64,000 bases of DNA from Prinsepia uniflora. Its lineage: Eukaryota > Streptophyta > Magnoliopsida > Rosales > Rosaceae. The notes under the pieces are model-generated. The model made no database searches, was not told the origin of the DNA, and saw only the letters and a list, made by a program, of their open reading frames with translations. The position numbers and the translations under genes were made by a program. Shown here one piece after another: positions 21,681 to 33,985 of the stretch. Where the stretch lies: positions 4,572,183 through 4,636,182 of the forward strand of contig CM064864.1 in assembly GCA_032719365.1 (NCBI GenBank), written 5' to 3'. The stretch's first letter is position 1, and each line of letters starts with the position of its first letter.

Positions 21681-23259
21681 GAGCATATCTATTGATAAAG
21701 GCAAGATAAGAGATTAAAGATAAGGTTTAATCCCTTTTTATGATACTGTTCATGTATTTTCCGTAAGGTTATTTTTTATTGTTCTCATTGGGAGAAGCAA
21801 GGGGTAAAAATTCAATTTTTTTTTTGTGAATTATTTTCTTAAACATAGTAATGTAGATATCTTATATAGTATATTTGAAATACTATTTAATTTCACTTTG
21901 TCTTACTTAACTTAGATGATTATAAAAAAATAATAATAATTAAACATTATGACAACAAAGAAGCTTTATTTTATCAAATTTAAGTTACATTAAAAATAGT
22001 GCAAGTAAAATAAAAAACTAAACAAATTATTTTAAATTGATAAATACAACCAATTATATTAGTGAGGAGGGTGAACCAAAATGTAAAAAAATATAAGTAG
22101 AAAGAATTTGGATTGAATAGGAGATGATAAAATGTGTGATGATTGATGATTAAAAAAATGAGTATTTTATAGGAGTTTAAATTTAAAAAAAATTAAGAAA
22201 AAAATCCCTAACAACTAGTTTAGTGTTGCTAGGGTTTTGAATTATGGTGCCACATGGCACCATTTGATTGGAGCTACTTTGAACATATAAGTGAACTGCA
22301 ACTTTGTTTCGTGGGCCACAACTTAGCCATGGCATGCAAAAGAGCTATCCTTGTCCGAGGGCAAGTCTTATCCAGTTCAAAACTCTCTCCATTAGAAACT
22401 CAAATAAGTGAGCAGGAGGCCAAAACTAAAGGTGGAAATTTTTGACACGGCTCAAAACTCACACGAAATTTATTCTAGTCAATCCGCAAGATTAAAATTT
22501 CAGGTCATTTTTTGTCAACTCATTATGACACATTTAATAATCGGGTGAATTTTGGGTCAACTTGGTAACCCATTTAATAAACGGGTAGATTTCAGAGCAA
22601 CATGTTAACCCGTATAATGACCTATATATATATATTAATCTATTTAATAAACGTGTCAATTACTAACCTATATATCTACCTATTTATTTATCTATATACC
22701 TATTAAATCTTATAGTTTACATATTAAACGAGTTAAACAGGTTATATGTTAATTGAGTTTTGAGCACGACTTATTTATTATGTAGGTTACACCGGTTACT
22801 TGGGTAATTAACAGGCCAAGTTCGGTTAGACATCTTTGACACCATTATTAAACTGGTCGAGTTGGAGTTGGACATATTTGGGTAAAACATAATTCATAAC
22901 ATGATAAAAACCTAACACGTTACGACACATTGCTACCTCTAGCCAAAATAAGCCTAAGCCAAGCAAACACTGCCCCATTAAAATTGCTCTTATATGATGA
23001 CAAGTGTGTTTAACAACTTTTTGGAGCATTAATTAGTTAATTAGTTTAGTTAATAATTTATTTAGGAAAAACTACATAAAAGACCACGGACTATAGGACT
23101 CGCCACAGACTCATATCCAAACTATCAAAATTTTCAAATAACTATTCAAACTATATGACCATTCACATTTAACTATCTACGTCAAGTTTTCCATCCATTT
23201 GGCTGTTAAAATACAATGTGGCAAAAATTTTGTCTAATGAGCATGTGATCTGAAAAAAA

Positions 23260-24600
23260 TTCCAATAAGACCAATTAACACTCACCTGAAACCCTAAAAC
23301 CAAATTGAACTCCTAGCCCTCCAAATCGAATTCCCACCCCTTCACCCAAGTCGAATTCCCACCCACTCACTCAAATCCTATTTTCTTCTTCCTCAATCTT
23401 TCTCTCAACAACTTCTTCCTCAACATCTCTCTCTTCTTTCTCCTAGTGGGGAAATTGCTGACTCATAAAGCTTTTAATAAAGAAGCTTTCAAATGGACAA
23501 TTTAGAGTATCTGGAGATGTAAAGCTGCAGTGGCTATTGTTGATATTCTAGGCAGTTTATTTTTGTTTTCACTTAATTCAAAGCTAGATCGAGACAAAAT
23601 TTATCGAGGAGGGCCATGGAGCTTAAATCGTTCCCTAGTTGTATTGGCTAAAACAGACTCATAACTGCGTTATCTATATTCCCTTACGCACTCAGGTCTT
23701 CTAGGTGCAAATCCAGGGCCTTCCGTTTGTCTATATGACTTGAGAGATGGGCAAGTTAATTGAAAATTCTCTAGGGAACCACATTGTCACAGATCAGAGC
23801 CGAAGGGGAGATTGTTTTGAGGGTTACTTACATATCCGAGTGGAGGTGGATATTACTAAACCATTGAAATGGTACATGCCGATGTGTTTATCAGAAGGCA
23901 GTGTCTAATACTGAAGTAGTCTCCAATGTGACTTTGGGCTCGGATCCTCTTAATTTTCTGCCAGATCTGATCCATGCGACTACTCAGAATCAAATTGAGT
24001 AGTGAAAGGAGCAAGGGATTTGAGGAAATCATGGTGTTCAGCGAATGAGGCACATGATGGCCTTTGATTACTAGCACCGATAGAACGATCCGAGAGGGTT
24101 CTTGTTAGAGGATATGCTCAGGTCCAAACAGAGAGTGGTAGGGGAGGATGCCATCACAACTAACTTTTTATCATCCATTCGGATATCAACGACGGTTGAA
24201 TCGACTTAACCCCACCAGACGACATGAATTGCCTCGCCAAGAACTACCAAGGGTTTGGTAACTCTCGAGTAATTCAACAACTGTCAAGATCCCAACGTTT
24301 TCTTTCTTTATGAGACGTGGTGCTCTACTATTCATATGGAAAGAATTTTGGAATTCCATAATTTCGTGTTTTGGGTGAATCATTTTGAAGTTCCTGGTTG
24401 TTGTCTTTGGACCTCCGAGGCGACACATATTTCTCTGAATCCTTGAAGTTGCAGAGAGAGGTTGAGGAAGAAGAAAATGTGATTTGAGGGTGGGGTTGGG
24501 AATTCGATTTTGGGGGAGGGATGTGAATTTTATTTGGAGGGCTGGGAGTTCAATTTGGTTTTAGGGTTTTAGGTGAATGTTAATTGGTCTTATTGGAATC
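23260..24600. mobile_element. Unit with long terminal inverted repeats enclosing LINE fragments (copy 1)
   Basis: A segment of about 180 bp from 23260 (CCAATAAGACCAATTAAC, then CTAAAACCAAATTGAACTCC, then a pyrimidine-rich stretch) reappears inverted at about 24440-24600. Between them lie truncated L1-type LINE coding pieces. Long terminal inverted repeats around gene pieces resemble Mutator-like Pack elements. I could not establish a 9-bp target duplication, so the class is inference. Confidence 0.55.
23455..24450 (+). pseudogene. LINE (L1-type) ORF1/endonuclease remnants, copy 1
   Basis: The plus strand encodes KLLTHKAFNKEAFKWTI, a stop, then SIWRCKAAVAIVDILG and LDRDKIYRGGPWSLNRSL. This is the DUF4283 domain found at the N-terminus of plant L1 proteins (GGPWSF motif). 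Further along are a VEVDITKPLKW block (about 23845-23877) and, near 24222-24450, MNCLAKNYQGFGNSRVIQQL, the start of the LINE endonuclease domain. Pieces between these are deleted and stops are frequent. No reverse transcriptase is present. Confidence 0.75.
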
Positions 24601-25329
24601 TTGAAATGCACGACTTAGATATTTTAAACGAATATCTAGTATGCATTCTAAGAACAATGAGGGGATACAAACCGAATTTCTCACAATCAAAACCTAACCA
24701 TAGAGACAGCAAACTGCACATCACATAGTTGTGCACCCACAAACTGTCCGAATAAATGGACAATTCAAGAGTCAATCAATCAATCTGATTCACTGACTCT
24801 CAAATAGGTTCAAAGTTTTCCATTGAATTTCATTCTATAAAGTTAATCAACCCGATTAACTTTGCATAAACGGATAAATAAAAATTTTCTAGAATAATTA
24901 TATCCAAAATTCTAAATAATTTTTTTTCAAATTTCCTAGAAAAATTATATCCAAAATTCTAAAAAATTTCATACACATTTTCCACAAATTTTAAACATTT
25001 TCTAAAAATTTTCCACAATAAATCACAATTTTCTAACATAATTATATCCAAAATTCTTAGCAAAATTAAAATGAGAGGCAAACACACATACTTTTTTTTT
25101 ATAAGTATTCCTTCAAATCAACCACAACTTTCCTAAAACATAGAAATTTGTTAGCTTTCAATAAAAAATCAAAATCTCAAAACTAAAAAAAATAAAATGA
25201 AATCATGAAACCTTAGATGAAGTGATGATGAAATTATGTTATGGTAGGTGAGAGTGAGTGAGAGAGAGTAATGAGCGGTGTGAGAGAGATAAGATGAGGA
25301 CAAAGAAGAAATGCAGTTGCAGGTTGGTA

Positions 25330-25617
25330 TGTAATGTGTTCAGGCCTTTGCCCAGCGAAGCAAAGTTTAATGACCCGTCGGGCAAACCTTGGGTGCCAAA
25401 ACTTTCCTTCTCGCCAAAATTTTTGCTCGCACGCCAAATTGAGTCAACACAAAAATTTGCCCGACAAAGAAAAATTCGCCATTAATGCATGTTTGTCTGG
25501 CGGATCTTGATGGCCCGCTGGGCAAACTATACAATTTTTGCTCGCCAACAACGGCTGCTTCCCTTGCGGAGTTTGCCCGGCGAGCCTTCTTTCTCTCGCT
25601 GGGTGAAGTTACTTTTA
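25330..25617. repeat. CACTA-like subterminal repeats (GGGCAAA class), copy 1
   Basis: Repeated words GTCGGGCAAA, TTTGCCCGAC, CGCTGGGCAAAC and GCCCGGCGAG occur in both orientations, as in the ends of many plant CACTA elements. The expected GTG terminus is altered here (CTTTTACAC) but intact in the other copy, which ends CTTTTAGTG at 37009. Confidence 0.6.
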
Positions 25618-26275
25618 CACATTTTTTCTTCTTCTGCTTTTTCACAGATTCTTGCACTAACTTGATGGTAGGTATCTTTTCATATCAACTTCTGAATTAT
25701 CATTTCAAAATTGCATACACAAAATCAACAAAGTCGGAGACCATTTAATCATTCATATGTATCAATTAAATGGATAGTTAGTCATAAGGATTTTATTATC
25801 AAAACCAGTTGATTTATTTGATACGTATAAATGGCTAAACGACTTCTAATTTTATTTAATTTTTATGAAGATGATTTTAAAATGATAATTTAGAGAATAA
25901 ATGGTTCCGATTATGATATATGTATTAAAAATTGATAAATCACCAAGAATTATCATAAGTGTGATGCAAATATTATCCACCAATCTTTCACTTATGATTC
26001 TGATTTGTTGTGTTGGTTTTCTTAAAGTTTTTATTTACTAATATGGGGAAGTTTTAAGATCTAGTACGTTCTCCCCCAGACAAATAATTCAAATTAATGA
26101 GAGCTGGCACATTAATTACCTCTAATGAGGCATAACGTGTACCCCTCCTTTTCATGAAAGTGTTATATATATACTTCAGCTTAGGCATGGACATGAGTGA
26201 TTTTAAGAGTTTCCATTCTTTGTAAGGCACATTGTTCTATACGAAAACATCAACTGCGTACATCTAGCTACATGC
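25617..26275 (+). repeat. Duplication B, first copy
   Basis: About 650 bp starting near ACACATTTTTTCTTCTTCTGC and ending near ACGAAAACATCAACTGCGTA, closely similar to 38730-39369. No coding signal. A copia LTR interrupts the second copy right after the matching end. Confidence 0.9.
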
Positions 26276-26744
26276 ACAACTAGTAGAGAACTTACAAGTG
26301 ATTCATTTTGGAGTAATTTGACACCAACTTTAGTGAATTTCGACATAATAGTAATGTACGTGTGTACGTGCATACATATACGAACACTCAAGAATTAATC
26401 GGTTTGTTTCATAATACAAAACTAACAACTTGTTTGGACCGTACCTACTCCACCAAATAATATCACAGTTTAACTATTCATTTTATAGCTCCTTTTTTCA
26501 AAGAACAACTCTGTAAGAATTCATCCAAAAATCGAAAATCATTTATTCATTTTCGTTTATTCCCAAGAAAATTAATTGTGTTGTCCAACGGACTCTGGTT
26601 ACCTATGTAATTGACTATTGCACTATACAAGCAATCAATTACCAAATTGGATAAATTTTGTAGAAATAATCTTTAGATAATAAACAAAAAAATTAGTACA
26701 TGGTTAAATTGTAGTATTATTTCGTGAATTATGTCTAATCGAAT
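26276..26744. other. Spacer without recognised features
   Basis: AT-rich unique-looking DNA. No reading frame or repeat that I can support. Confidence 0.5.
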
Positions 26745-27540
26745 GGTTAATTAGTGTCCCGGGATTCGAATTAAATATTAATGAAATCTAATTGGCTAAT
26801 TAATTAATGTGAGGCCCTTGGATGAGTGACAAGTGTCACTCATCCTATTGGTCATCTCCCCTAAAAAGTGGATCTAAGTTTTGATTGGATGGTTTTATAT
26901 TAAAATATTAATTATTTTATTTTATTTTATTATTTTTCCCTCCTCATCTCTCTCTTCCCTCCCGTGCAACCATCTTCATCATCTCCTCCATCATGACCAT
27001 GCACCCCAATCCTACACCAACCCCTCTCAATCATCGTCCATTACTTGTGACCGTGAATGAAAGTTGGAGGGGATGTTAAGACGAACACAATGGTGGCCAC
27101 GAAAAGGACCGTCGTGCACGGTGGTCGGAATTTCGGAAGGTAAACCGTGGTATTCAAATTTGGGGGGGTTTTTTTTTTATTTTGATGGTGTTTATCAATT
27201 CTAAGCTTAGGATGATGTTCCTTGACCTCTCACGAGCTTGTAGGTGCAATTTGGGATGGATTTTGATGTCGGGGGTGGCCAGAATGATGATCAAAATTCT
27301 GGCCGAAACTTTGAATGGCCATAACTTAAATCCAGGTACATTCAAAAATTTCTGGGTTTATATTTGGAATCCTTGGCTCAAGTAGATGGATTTATATAGG
27401 TAGAACGTCGAATTTGGTTGAGAAACGAGTGAGATATCGAAGTTTGAAGTTTGGGGCATCAATGGAGTTTTCCGGCGAGAAATTCCGGTGAGTCGCCGGC
27501 GAGTTGACTCGTTGACCTGCGTGTTGACTCACTGACTTTG
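26745..27540 (+). mobile_element. Truncated chromovirus-type LTR fragment
   Basis: Contains the U3 palindrome of the LTR family at 26820-26845 (arms GGATGAGTGACA and TGTCACTCATCC) and, downstream, ACACAATGGTGGCC and CCGTCGTGCACGGTGGTC words resembling the other LTRs. Neither the TG start nor the CA end is present. It is cut off at 27540 where duplication A' begins. Confidence 0.6.
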
Positions 27541-29316
27541 ACATATCTATTGGTAAAGACAAGATAAGAGGTTAAAGACAAGGTTTAATCCCTTTCTGTG
27601 ATACTGTTCATGTATTTCCCCTAAGGTTATTTTTTATTGATCTAATTGGGAGAAGCCAGGGGTAAAAATTCAATTTTTTTTGTGTGAATTATTTTCTTAA
27701 AGGTAGTAATGTAGACATCTTATATAGTATATTTGAAATAATATTTAATTCCACTTTATCTTACTTAACTTAGATGGTTATAAAAAAATAATAATTAAAC
27801 ATTATGACACCGAATAAGCTTTATTTTATCAACTTTAAGTTACATTAAAAATAGTGCAAGTAAAATAAAAAGCTAAAAAAATTATTTTAAATTGATAAAG
27901 ACAACCAATTATATTGGTGAGGAGGGAGAACCAAAATGTAAAAAAAAAAATATAAGTAGAAGGAATTTGGATTGAATAGGAGATGCTAAAATGTGTGATG
28001 ATTGACGATTAAAAAAATGAGTATAGGAGTTTAAATTAAAAAACTTTAAAAAAATCCCTAGCAACTAGTTTAGTGTTGCTAGGGTTTTTGAATTATGGTG
28101 CCACATGACACCATTTGATTGGAGATACTTTGAACATATAAGTGGAATGCAACTTTGTTTGGTGGGCCATAGCTTAGCCATGGCATGCAAAAGGGCTATC
28201 TTTGTCCGATGACAAGTCTTATCCGGTTCAAAACTCTCCCTATTAGAAACTCAAATAAGTGAGTAGGAGGCCAAAATTAAAGGTGAAAATTTTTGACACG
28301 GCTCAAAATTCACACGAAATTTATTTGAGTCAACCCGCACGATTAAAATTTCAGGTCATTTTTGGTCCACTCATTATGACACATTTAATAATCAGGTGAA
28401 TTTTGGGTCAACTTGTTAACCCATTTAATAAACGAGTAGATTTCAAGTGAACATGTTAACCTGTATAATGACATATATATATATTAATCTGTTTAATAAA
28501 CATGTCAATTACTAACCTATATATCTACCTATTTATTTATCTATATACCTATTAAATCTTATAGTTCATATAGGTGAAGCATGTTAAACATATTAAACGG
28601 GTTATATGTTAATTGAGTTTTAAGTACGATTTGTTTATTAAATGGGTTATACCGGTTACTTGGGCAATTAACAGGTCAAGTTCGGTTAGACATCTTTGAC
28701 ACTATTATTAAACGGGTCGAGTTCGAATTGGACATATTTGGATAAAACATAATTCATAACATGATACAAACCTAACACGTTACGACACATTGCCACCCCT
28801 AGCCAAAATAAGCCTAGGCCAAGCAAACACTGCCCCATTAAAATTGCTCTTATATGATGACAATTGCGTTTAACAACTTTTTGGACCATTAATTAGTTAA
28901 TTAGTTTAGTTAATAATTTATTTAGGAAAAACTATATAAAAGACCACAAACTATAAGACTCGCCATAGACTCATACCCAAACTATCAAAAAATTCAAATA
29001 ACTATTCAAGCTATATGATCACTCACATTTAACTATCTATGTCAATTTTTCCATCTATTTGGCTGCTAAAATGCAACGTGGCAAAAAATTTTGTCCAATG
29101 AGTATCAGATCTGGAAAAAATTCAAATAAGACCAATTAACACTCACCTGAAACCCTAAAACCAAATTGAACTCCTAGCCCCCAAAATCGAATTCCCACCC
29201 CTTCACCCAAATCGAATTCCCAGTCCCTTCACTCAAATCCTATTTTCTTCTTCCTCAACCTTTCTCTCAGCAACTTCTTCCTCAACGTCTCTCTCTTCTT
29301 TCTCCTAGTGGGGAAA

Positions 29317-29526
29317 TTGTTGACTCGTAAAGCTTTTAATAAAGAAGCATTCAAATGGACAATGCAATGTATCTGGAGATGTAAAGCTGCAGTGGCTATT
29401 GTTGATCTTCTGAGCAATTTATTTTTGTTTACACTTTATTCAAAACCAGATCGAGACAAAATTTATCGAGGAGGGCCATGGAGCTTCAATCGTTCCCTAG
29501 TTGTATTGGCTAAAACAGACTCATAA
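29317..29526 (+). pseudogene. LINE ORF1 DUF4283 remnant, copy 2
   Basis: Encodes KLLTRKAFNKEAFKWTMQ, then CIWRCKAAVAIVDLLSN and PDRDKIYRGGPWSFNRSL, ending VLAKTDS and a stop. Open for about 72 codons, unlike copy 1, which has a stop after KWTI. It matches the DUF4283 domain of plant L1 ORF1 but is only a fragment. Confidence 0.75.
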
Positions 29527-29566
29527 CTGTGTTATCTATATTCCCTTATGCACTTAGGTTTCCTAG

Positions 29567-32561
29567 TGTAACGACCCGTCCCGGAAGTTGAGGATTAGCT
29601 TAGTAGTTAATGACGGATTAGCAAAGTTAATCGGTGATTAGTTTGATACTTTTGAACGGTTGGTGCAGAATGATGGTTTTGCCCCTAGAATGGGCAAAAT
29701 GTTGACTTTTAGTTCGAACGGTCAATTGGGTATTGACCGATGACCGTGACGTAGTTCGGGACCTCACGAGTCCGTAGACAGGTGGCACGTTCGATTCCGA
29801 CATCCGAAGAGGAAGTTATGATGTTCGGAAGGTCGAGGGCATTTTCGTAAATTGGTTAAAAGGGGGGAATTTGTTTACTTTTTGTTTGACCATTAGTTTT
29901 CACGGAAACTGAGGACTGTTAGGTAGGTCTCGACGTCCTGAGTACAACGACAGGCAGCACGTGTCGATTGGAGTTCAGACGACGAAGTTACGAGTCAAGA
30001 AAATTGAAGGGCAAAATGGTATTTTGGACATTCAGGGACAATTTGGTCTTTTGATTTATGGACAAATAAGATGAGGACACCTGGGCTTGGACGGTTGGAT
30101 ATTTTTGCAGGAAACCACTGAGATGAGGACACATGTCCACTCTCCAGTGGCTTCTAGCCACGTCTCACACGGTCTAAGTTATGTGTATTTTTGGTTGATC
30201 GATAAAACGGAGGGAAAACAGAGACAGAGAAGAGAATGGTTCAGCTGAGTCGTGGGTGTGAGTTATCTTGTCTGAGTGAAAACACATGGATGGGAGGTGA
30301 CTGGGAAATTGTGTTAAATAAAGGATTGAGTGAGGAAGTGTGTGAGCTGTGAGACAAACCCAGAGAAAAACCGAGAGGGCTAACTGTGAACAGCCGTGGA
30401 CAAACCCAGAAAATCGATCAAACTCATCGACATCTCGTTTGGGGTAGTGTTCAGTGTGTATAAGGGAAACTAGAACGGTTGTCCATCCACGGTGGAAGTC
30501 ACGGTTGAGCATAGGGAGCAGGTAAGTAGTTCGAGTCCTCTGTTTTCCAGAAATAACTCAAGGTGTAAATCGATAGGTTTGCTAAGTTTTTAAGTGACTC
30601 TGATGACCTTTGTCGTTGTATAAGGTTCCTATTGAACCCAGGAAGTCTAAACCATGGCCAGAAAGGTGGCGGTGGCTGGAAACAGAGGATTGAAAAAACT
30701 GGGCGTTTTGGTTCGACCGTGGACGGTATGAAATAGGACCCATTCAAATGTTTTAGTTAGTTAAGCTAGTTCTAAATGTTGGGACGCAGTTAATGGTGAA
30801 ATCAGGATAAAAAATTAGGCTAAAATGAACAAGAACCGTGAACGCCGGTTCGGGTCTGGATCGGGTCGGCCTGGACCGGTTCGAACCGGGTTCACCTGAG
30901 GACAGGGATGAACAGTGCAGGCGCGTGAGGCCCACGCACAGCCCCTTTGGGCGGCGCATGTGGGCACGTGGTACACATTTCGAGGAAGGTTCCAACACGA
31001 CTTTTAAAGTATTCATTGTAACGAACATTTTACCGCTGGTTTCGAGTCAATCGGATATCGTCTCGATATGTTTCGGGATGTCCGAAAGTTTTAGGGCTCG
31101 GTTAAAAATAGCTAAAAATATGGGAAAATTATGGGATTTTAGTATGACCATTGTGAAGTAGTTAGTGACTTTAGTATGGGTTTTGGACAGGTTTGGGAAA
31201 GCCGAGGATAGCGGATTGACCGGGAACGGCGCAAGTGCGCGCGTATCGAGGCAACTTCAGAATGGTCTGTGAGTAGACTTTGCTTTCTAACTTATGATGC
31301 ATGCATATATGTTTTAATATGTTTTCATACTTGATTCTATGATTTAATTGATGATCTTGATGGTTTACGGTTTTGCACATTTTTCGAGGTATTTACGGGA
31401 TTTCACGTTTTACGAGATTTCAAACAAAGTTTGTGATTTGAATCTGGTTTTGAGGATTTGATTTCGGGATTTGAAATATGATTTAATATCAATGATTTAA
31501 AATGGATTTCAGAAAAGTGTTTTCGGGCTTGAAGCCTAGTTCAGAAAGGTGGTTTTGAGAAACGTGATTTCGGGTTTTTGAATCGGATTTCCGGATGACG
31601 ATTCGGGATTCGATTTGGGACTTGAAAGTGGATTCCGGGTTTGGGTTCAGAATGGTTATTCCAGATGCCGACTTACGGAATGATGGTTTCGGACTCGGAT
31701 TTGAAAAGGGATGATGGATATGAGTTCTGGGTTTGGATTCGGGATCCTGATGAGATTGCGGATTCGGTTTCAGAAATGGGAAATGGTTTTCAAATGGTTA
31801 TGGATTGGATTTACTGGATCTGGTTATTGGGTTTAAAGACCCGGATATGATGTGACGGGGGCGGGCCCGGATTGAGGTTAAAGACTCGGATATTGATATT
31901 TCCCCCGTAGGCCTATTGAGTTTAAAGACTCGGGAGTTTAAAAACTCGGAATATATTGAGGACTGGATTGAGTTTAAAGACTCGGGATTTTAAAGACTCG
32001 GATAGATCCAGCAGGTTCGATGAATGGAAACGTGGTATGGTTTTCATAAAGGTTTTCCGATGTTTTGGGCTATGCCCGGATGAAATGGTTTTTGATGGTT
32101 TTGGGTTGAGGCCCGGGATTTGAGAAAAAGAAACTGTGTTATGTTTTTCTTACATGGTTTGCTTAACCAGAATATTGAATGGTTTTTATGACATGAATTT
32201 GATATGCATGCATTGGTTTTGAAATGGAGGGTATAACTGTAATTGTTTTATTGAACTGTTGTTTTTGAATTTATTCTTTATTTTTGTCCACTCACAGTCT
32301 TTTCGTGTTTTCGATACCCTCCAGGTTGTTGCGGCACGGGCTGTTGATCGAGAGAGACGGAGACATCACACCTGCGATCCACAGTTGTTCGGTATACTCT
32401 GGGAAGACTGGTTACTTTTCGGATGGTTGGATCGAGAATCTCTTGTCCGACTTACGTGTCGCATGAAGGTTGGACGTTGGTTTAGCCTTCGTGTCATACG
32501 TAAGTTAGACGGGATCGGGATTTAGCCCTTAATCCTGGGGGATTAGGGGTGGGTCCTGACA
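29567..32561 (+). mobile_element. Solo LTR S1 of a Tekay/Del-type chromovirus (2,995 bp)
   Basis: Starts TGTAACGACCCGTCCCGG and ends GGTGGGTCCTGACA. CCTAG flanks both sides (29562-29566 and 32562-32566), and segment A gives the uninterrupted site. No primer site, polypurine tract or coding region lies inside, so it is one LTR left after recombination. It holds a conserved GTAGACAGGTGGCACG block (29774-29789), a GC-rich hairpin (30941-30952), the GTGAGTAGAC/GTCCACTCAC pair (31267 and 32286) and six TTTAAA hairpins (31829-31999). Family assignment is by similarity to the LTR at 44978-47862, which has chromovirus pol next to it. Confidence 0.9.
31829..31999 (+). repeat. Hairpin array in S1 (six units)
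   Basis: Units: GGGTTTAAAGACCC at 31829, GAGGTTAAAGACTC at 31874, GAGTTTAAAGACTC at 31918 and 31970, GAGTTTAAAAACTC at 31934 and GATTTTAAAGACTC at 31986. Both arms change together between the GGGT/ACCC and GAGT/ACTC forms. Confidence 0.9.
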
Positions 32562-32566
32562 CCTAG

Positions 32567-33309
32567 GTTCAAATCCAGGGCCTACCGTTTGTCTATATGA
32601 CTCGAGAGATGGGCAAGTTAATTGAAAAATCTTTAGGGAACCACATTGTCACAGATCAGAGCTGAAGGGGAGATTTTTTCGAGGGTTACTTACGTATCCA
32701 AGTCTAGGTGGATATCACTAAACCATTGAAATGGTGCATGCGGTGTATTTATCATAGGGCAATGCCTAATACTAAAGTAGTCTCCAATGTGACTTTGGGC
32801 TTGGACCCTCTTAATTTGCTGCCAGATCTGATCCATGCGACTACTCAGAATCAAATTGAGCAGTGAAAGGGGCAAGGGATTTGAGGAAATCATGGTGTTC
32901 AGCGAATGAGGCACATGATGGCCCTCGATTACTAGAGCCAATAGAACGATCCGAGAGGGGGTTCTTGTTAGAGGGTAGGCTCAGGTCCAAACGAAGAGTG
33001 GTAGGGTAGGATGCCATCACAATTAACTTGTTATCATCCATTCGAATATCGACGATGGTTGAATCAACTTAACCCCGCCAGACGCCATGAATTGCCTCGC
33101 CAAGAACTACCGAGGGTTTGGTAACTCTCAAGCAATTCAACAACTATCAAGAATCTGACATTTTCTTTCTTAGTGAGACTCGGTGCTCTACTGCTCATAT
33201 GGAAAAGTTTTTGAAATTCCATCATTTCGTGTTTTTGGTGAATCATTTTGCAGTTCCTGGCCATTGTCCTTGGACCTCTGAGGCATCGCATCTTTATCTG
33301 AATCCTTGA
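32567..33309 (+). pseudogene. LINE ORF1-end/endonuclease remnants, copy 2
   Basis: Continues copy 2 after the solo LTR. A partial ORF1 end (YMTREMGKLIEKSLGNHI region) is followed by MNCLAKNYRGFGNS near 33087 and an open stretch with ESDIFFLSETRCSTAHMEKF (33150-33215), the LINE endonuclease region with its conserved ET dipeptide. Stops and frameshifts remain, so it is not functional. Confidence 0.7.
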
Positions 33310-33985
33310 AGATGCAAAGAGAGGTTGAGGTAGAAGAAAATGAGATTTGAGGGAATTCGATTTTGGGGAAGGATTGGGATTTTTATTTGGGGGGCTGGGA
33401 GTTCAATTTGTTTTTAGGGTTTCAGGTGAGTGTTAATTGGTTTCATTGGATTCTCGAAATGCATGACTTAGATATTTTAAACGAATATCTAGTATGCATT
33501 CTGAGAACAATGAGGTGATACAAACCGAATTTCCCACAATCAAAACTTAACCACATAGACAGCAAACTGCACAACACATAGTTTTGCACTCACAAACTGT
33601 CCGAATAAATGGACAATTCAAGAGTCAGTCAATCAATCTGATTCACTAACTCTCAAACGGGTCCAAAGTTTTCCATTGAATTTCATTCTTAATCAACCCG
33701 ATTAACTTTGTATAAACAGATAAATAAAAATTTTCTAACATAATTATATCCAAAATTCTAAACATTTTTTACAAATTTCCTAGAAAAATTATATCCAAAA
33801 TTATAAACAATTTCATACACATTTTCCAAAACTTTTAAACATTTTCTAAAAAATTTCCACAATAAATCACAATTATAAGTATTCCTTCAAATCAACCACA
33901 AATTTCCTAAAACACAAAAATTTATTAGCTTTCAATAAAAAATAAAAAATCTCAAAACTAAAAAAAAAATCATGAAACCTTAGAT

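Larger units (their letters stand above)
21681..25617 (+). repeat. Segmental duplication A, first copy (uninterrupted)
   Basis: About 3.94 kb, starting CATATCTATTGATAAAGGCAA and ending near the GCCGGGCAAA-type words, which recur at 27541-37009. The first 900 bp include words such as CCCATTTAATAAACGGGT, typical of plant DNA transposon subterminal regions. The middle holds the inverted-repeat unit with LINE pieces. The end holds CACTA-like GGGCAAA repeats. This copy lacks the two solo LTRs seen in the second, so it gives the pre-insertion sequence at both sites. Confidence 0.9.
29118..33457. mobile_element. Unit with long terminal inverted repeats enclosing LINE fragments (copy 2)
   Basis: Second copy of 23260-24600. 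The left inverted repeat is about 29118-29305 and the right about 33320-33457. A solo LTR (29567-32561) sits inside. Confidence 0.55.

Noticed and set aside
30838..31161. 107-aa frame in solo LTR S1
   Set aside because: It overlaps the GC-rich hairpin block and has counterparts only where the LTR is copied. No domain or conservation of frame.
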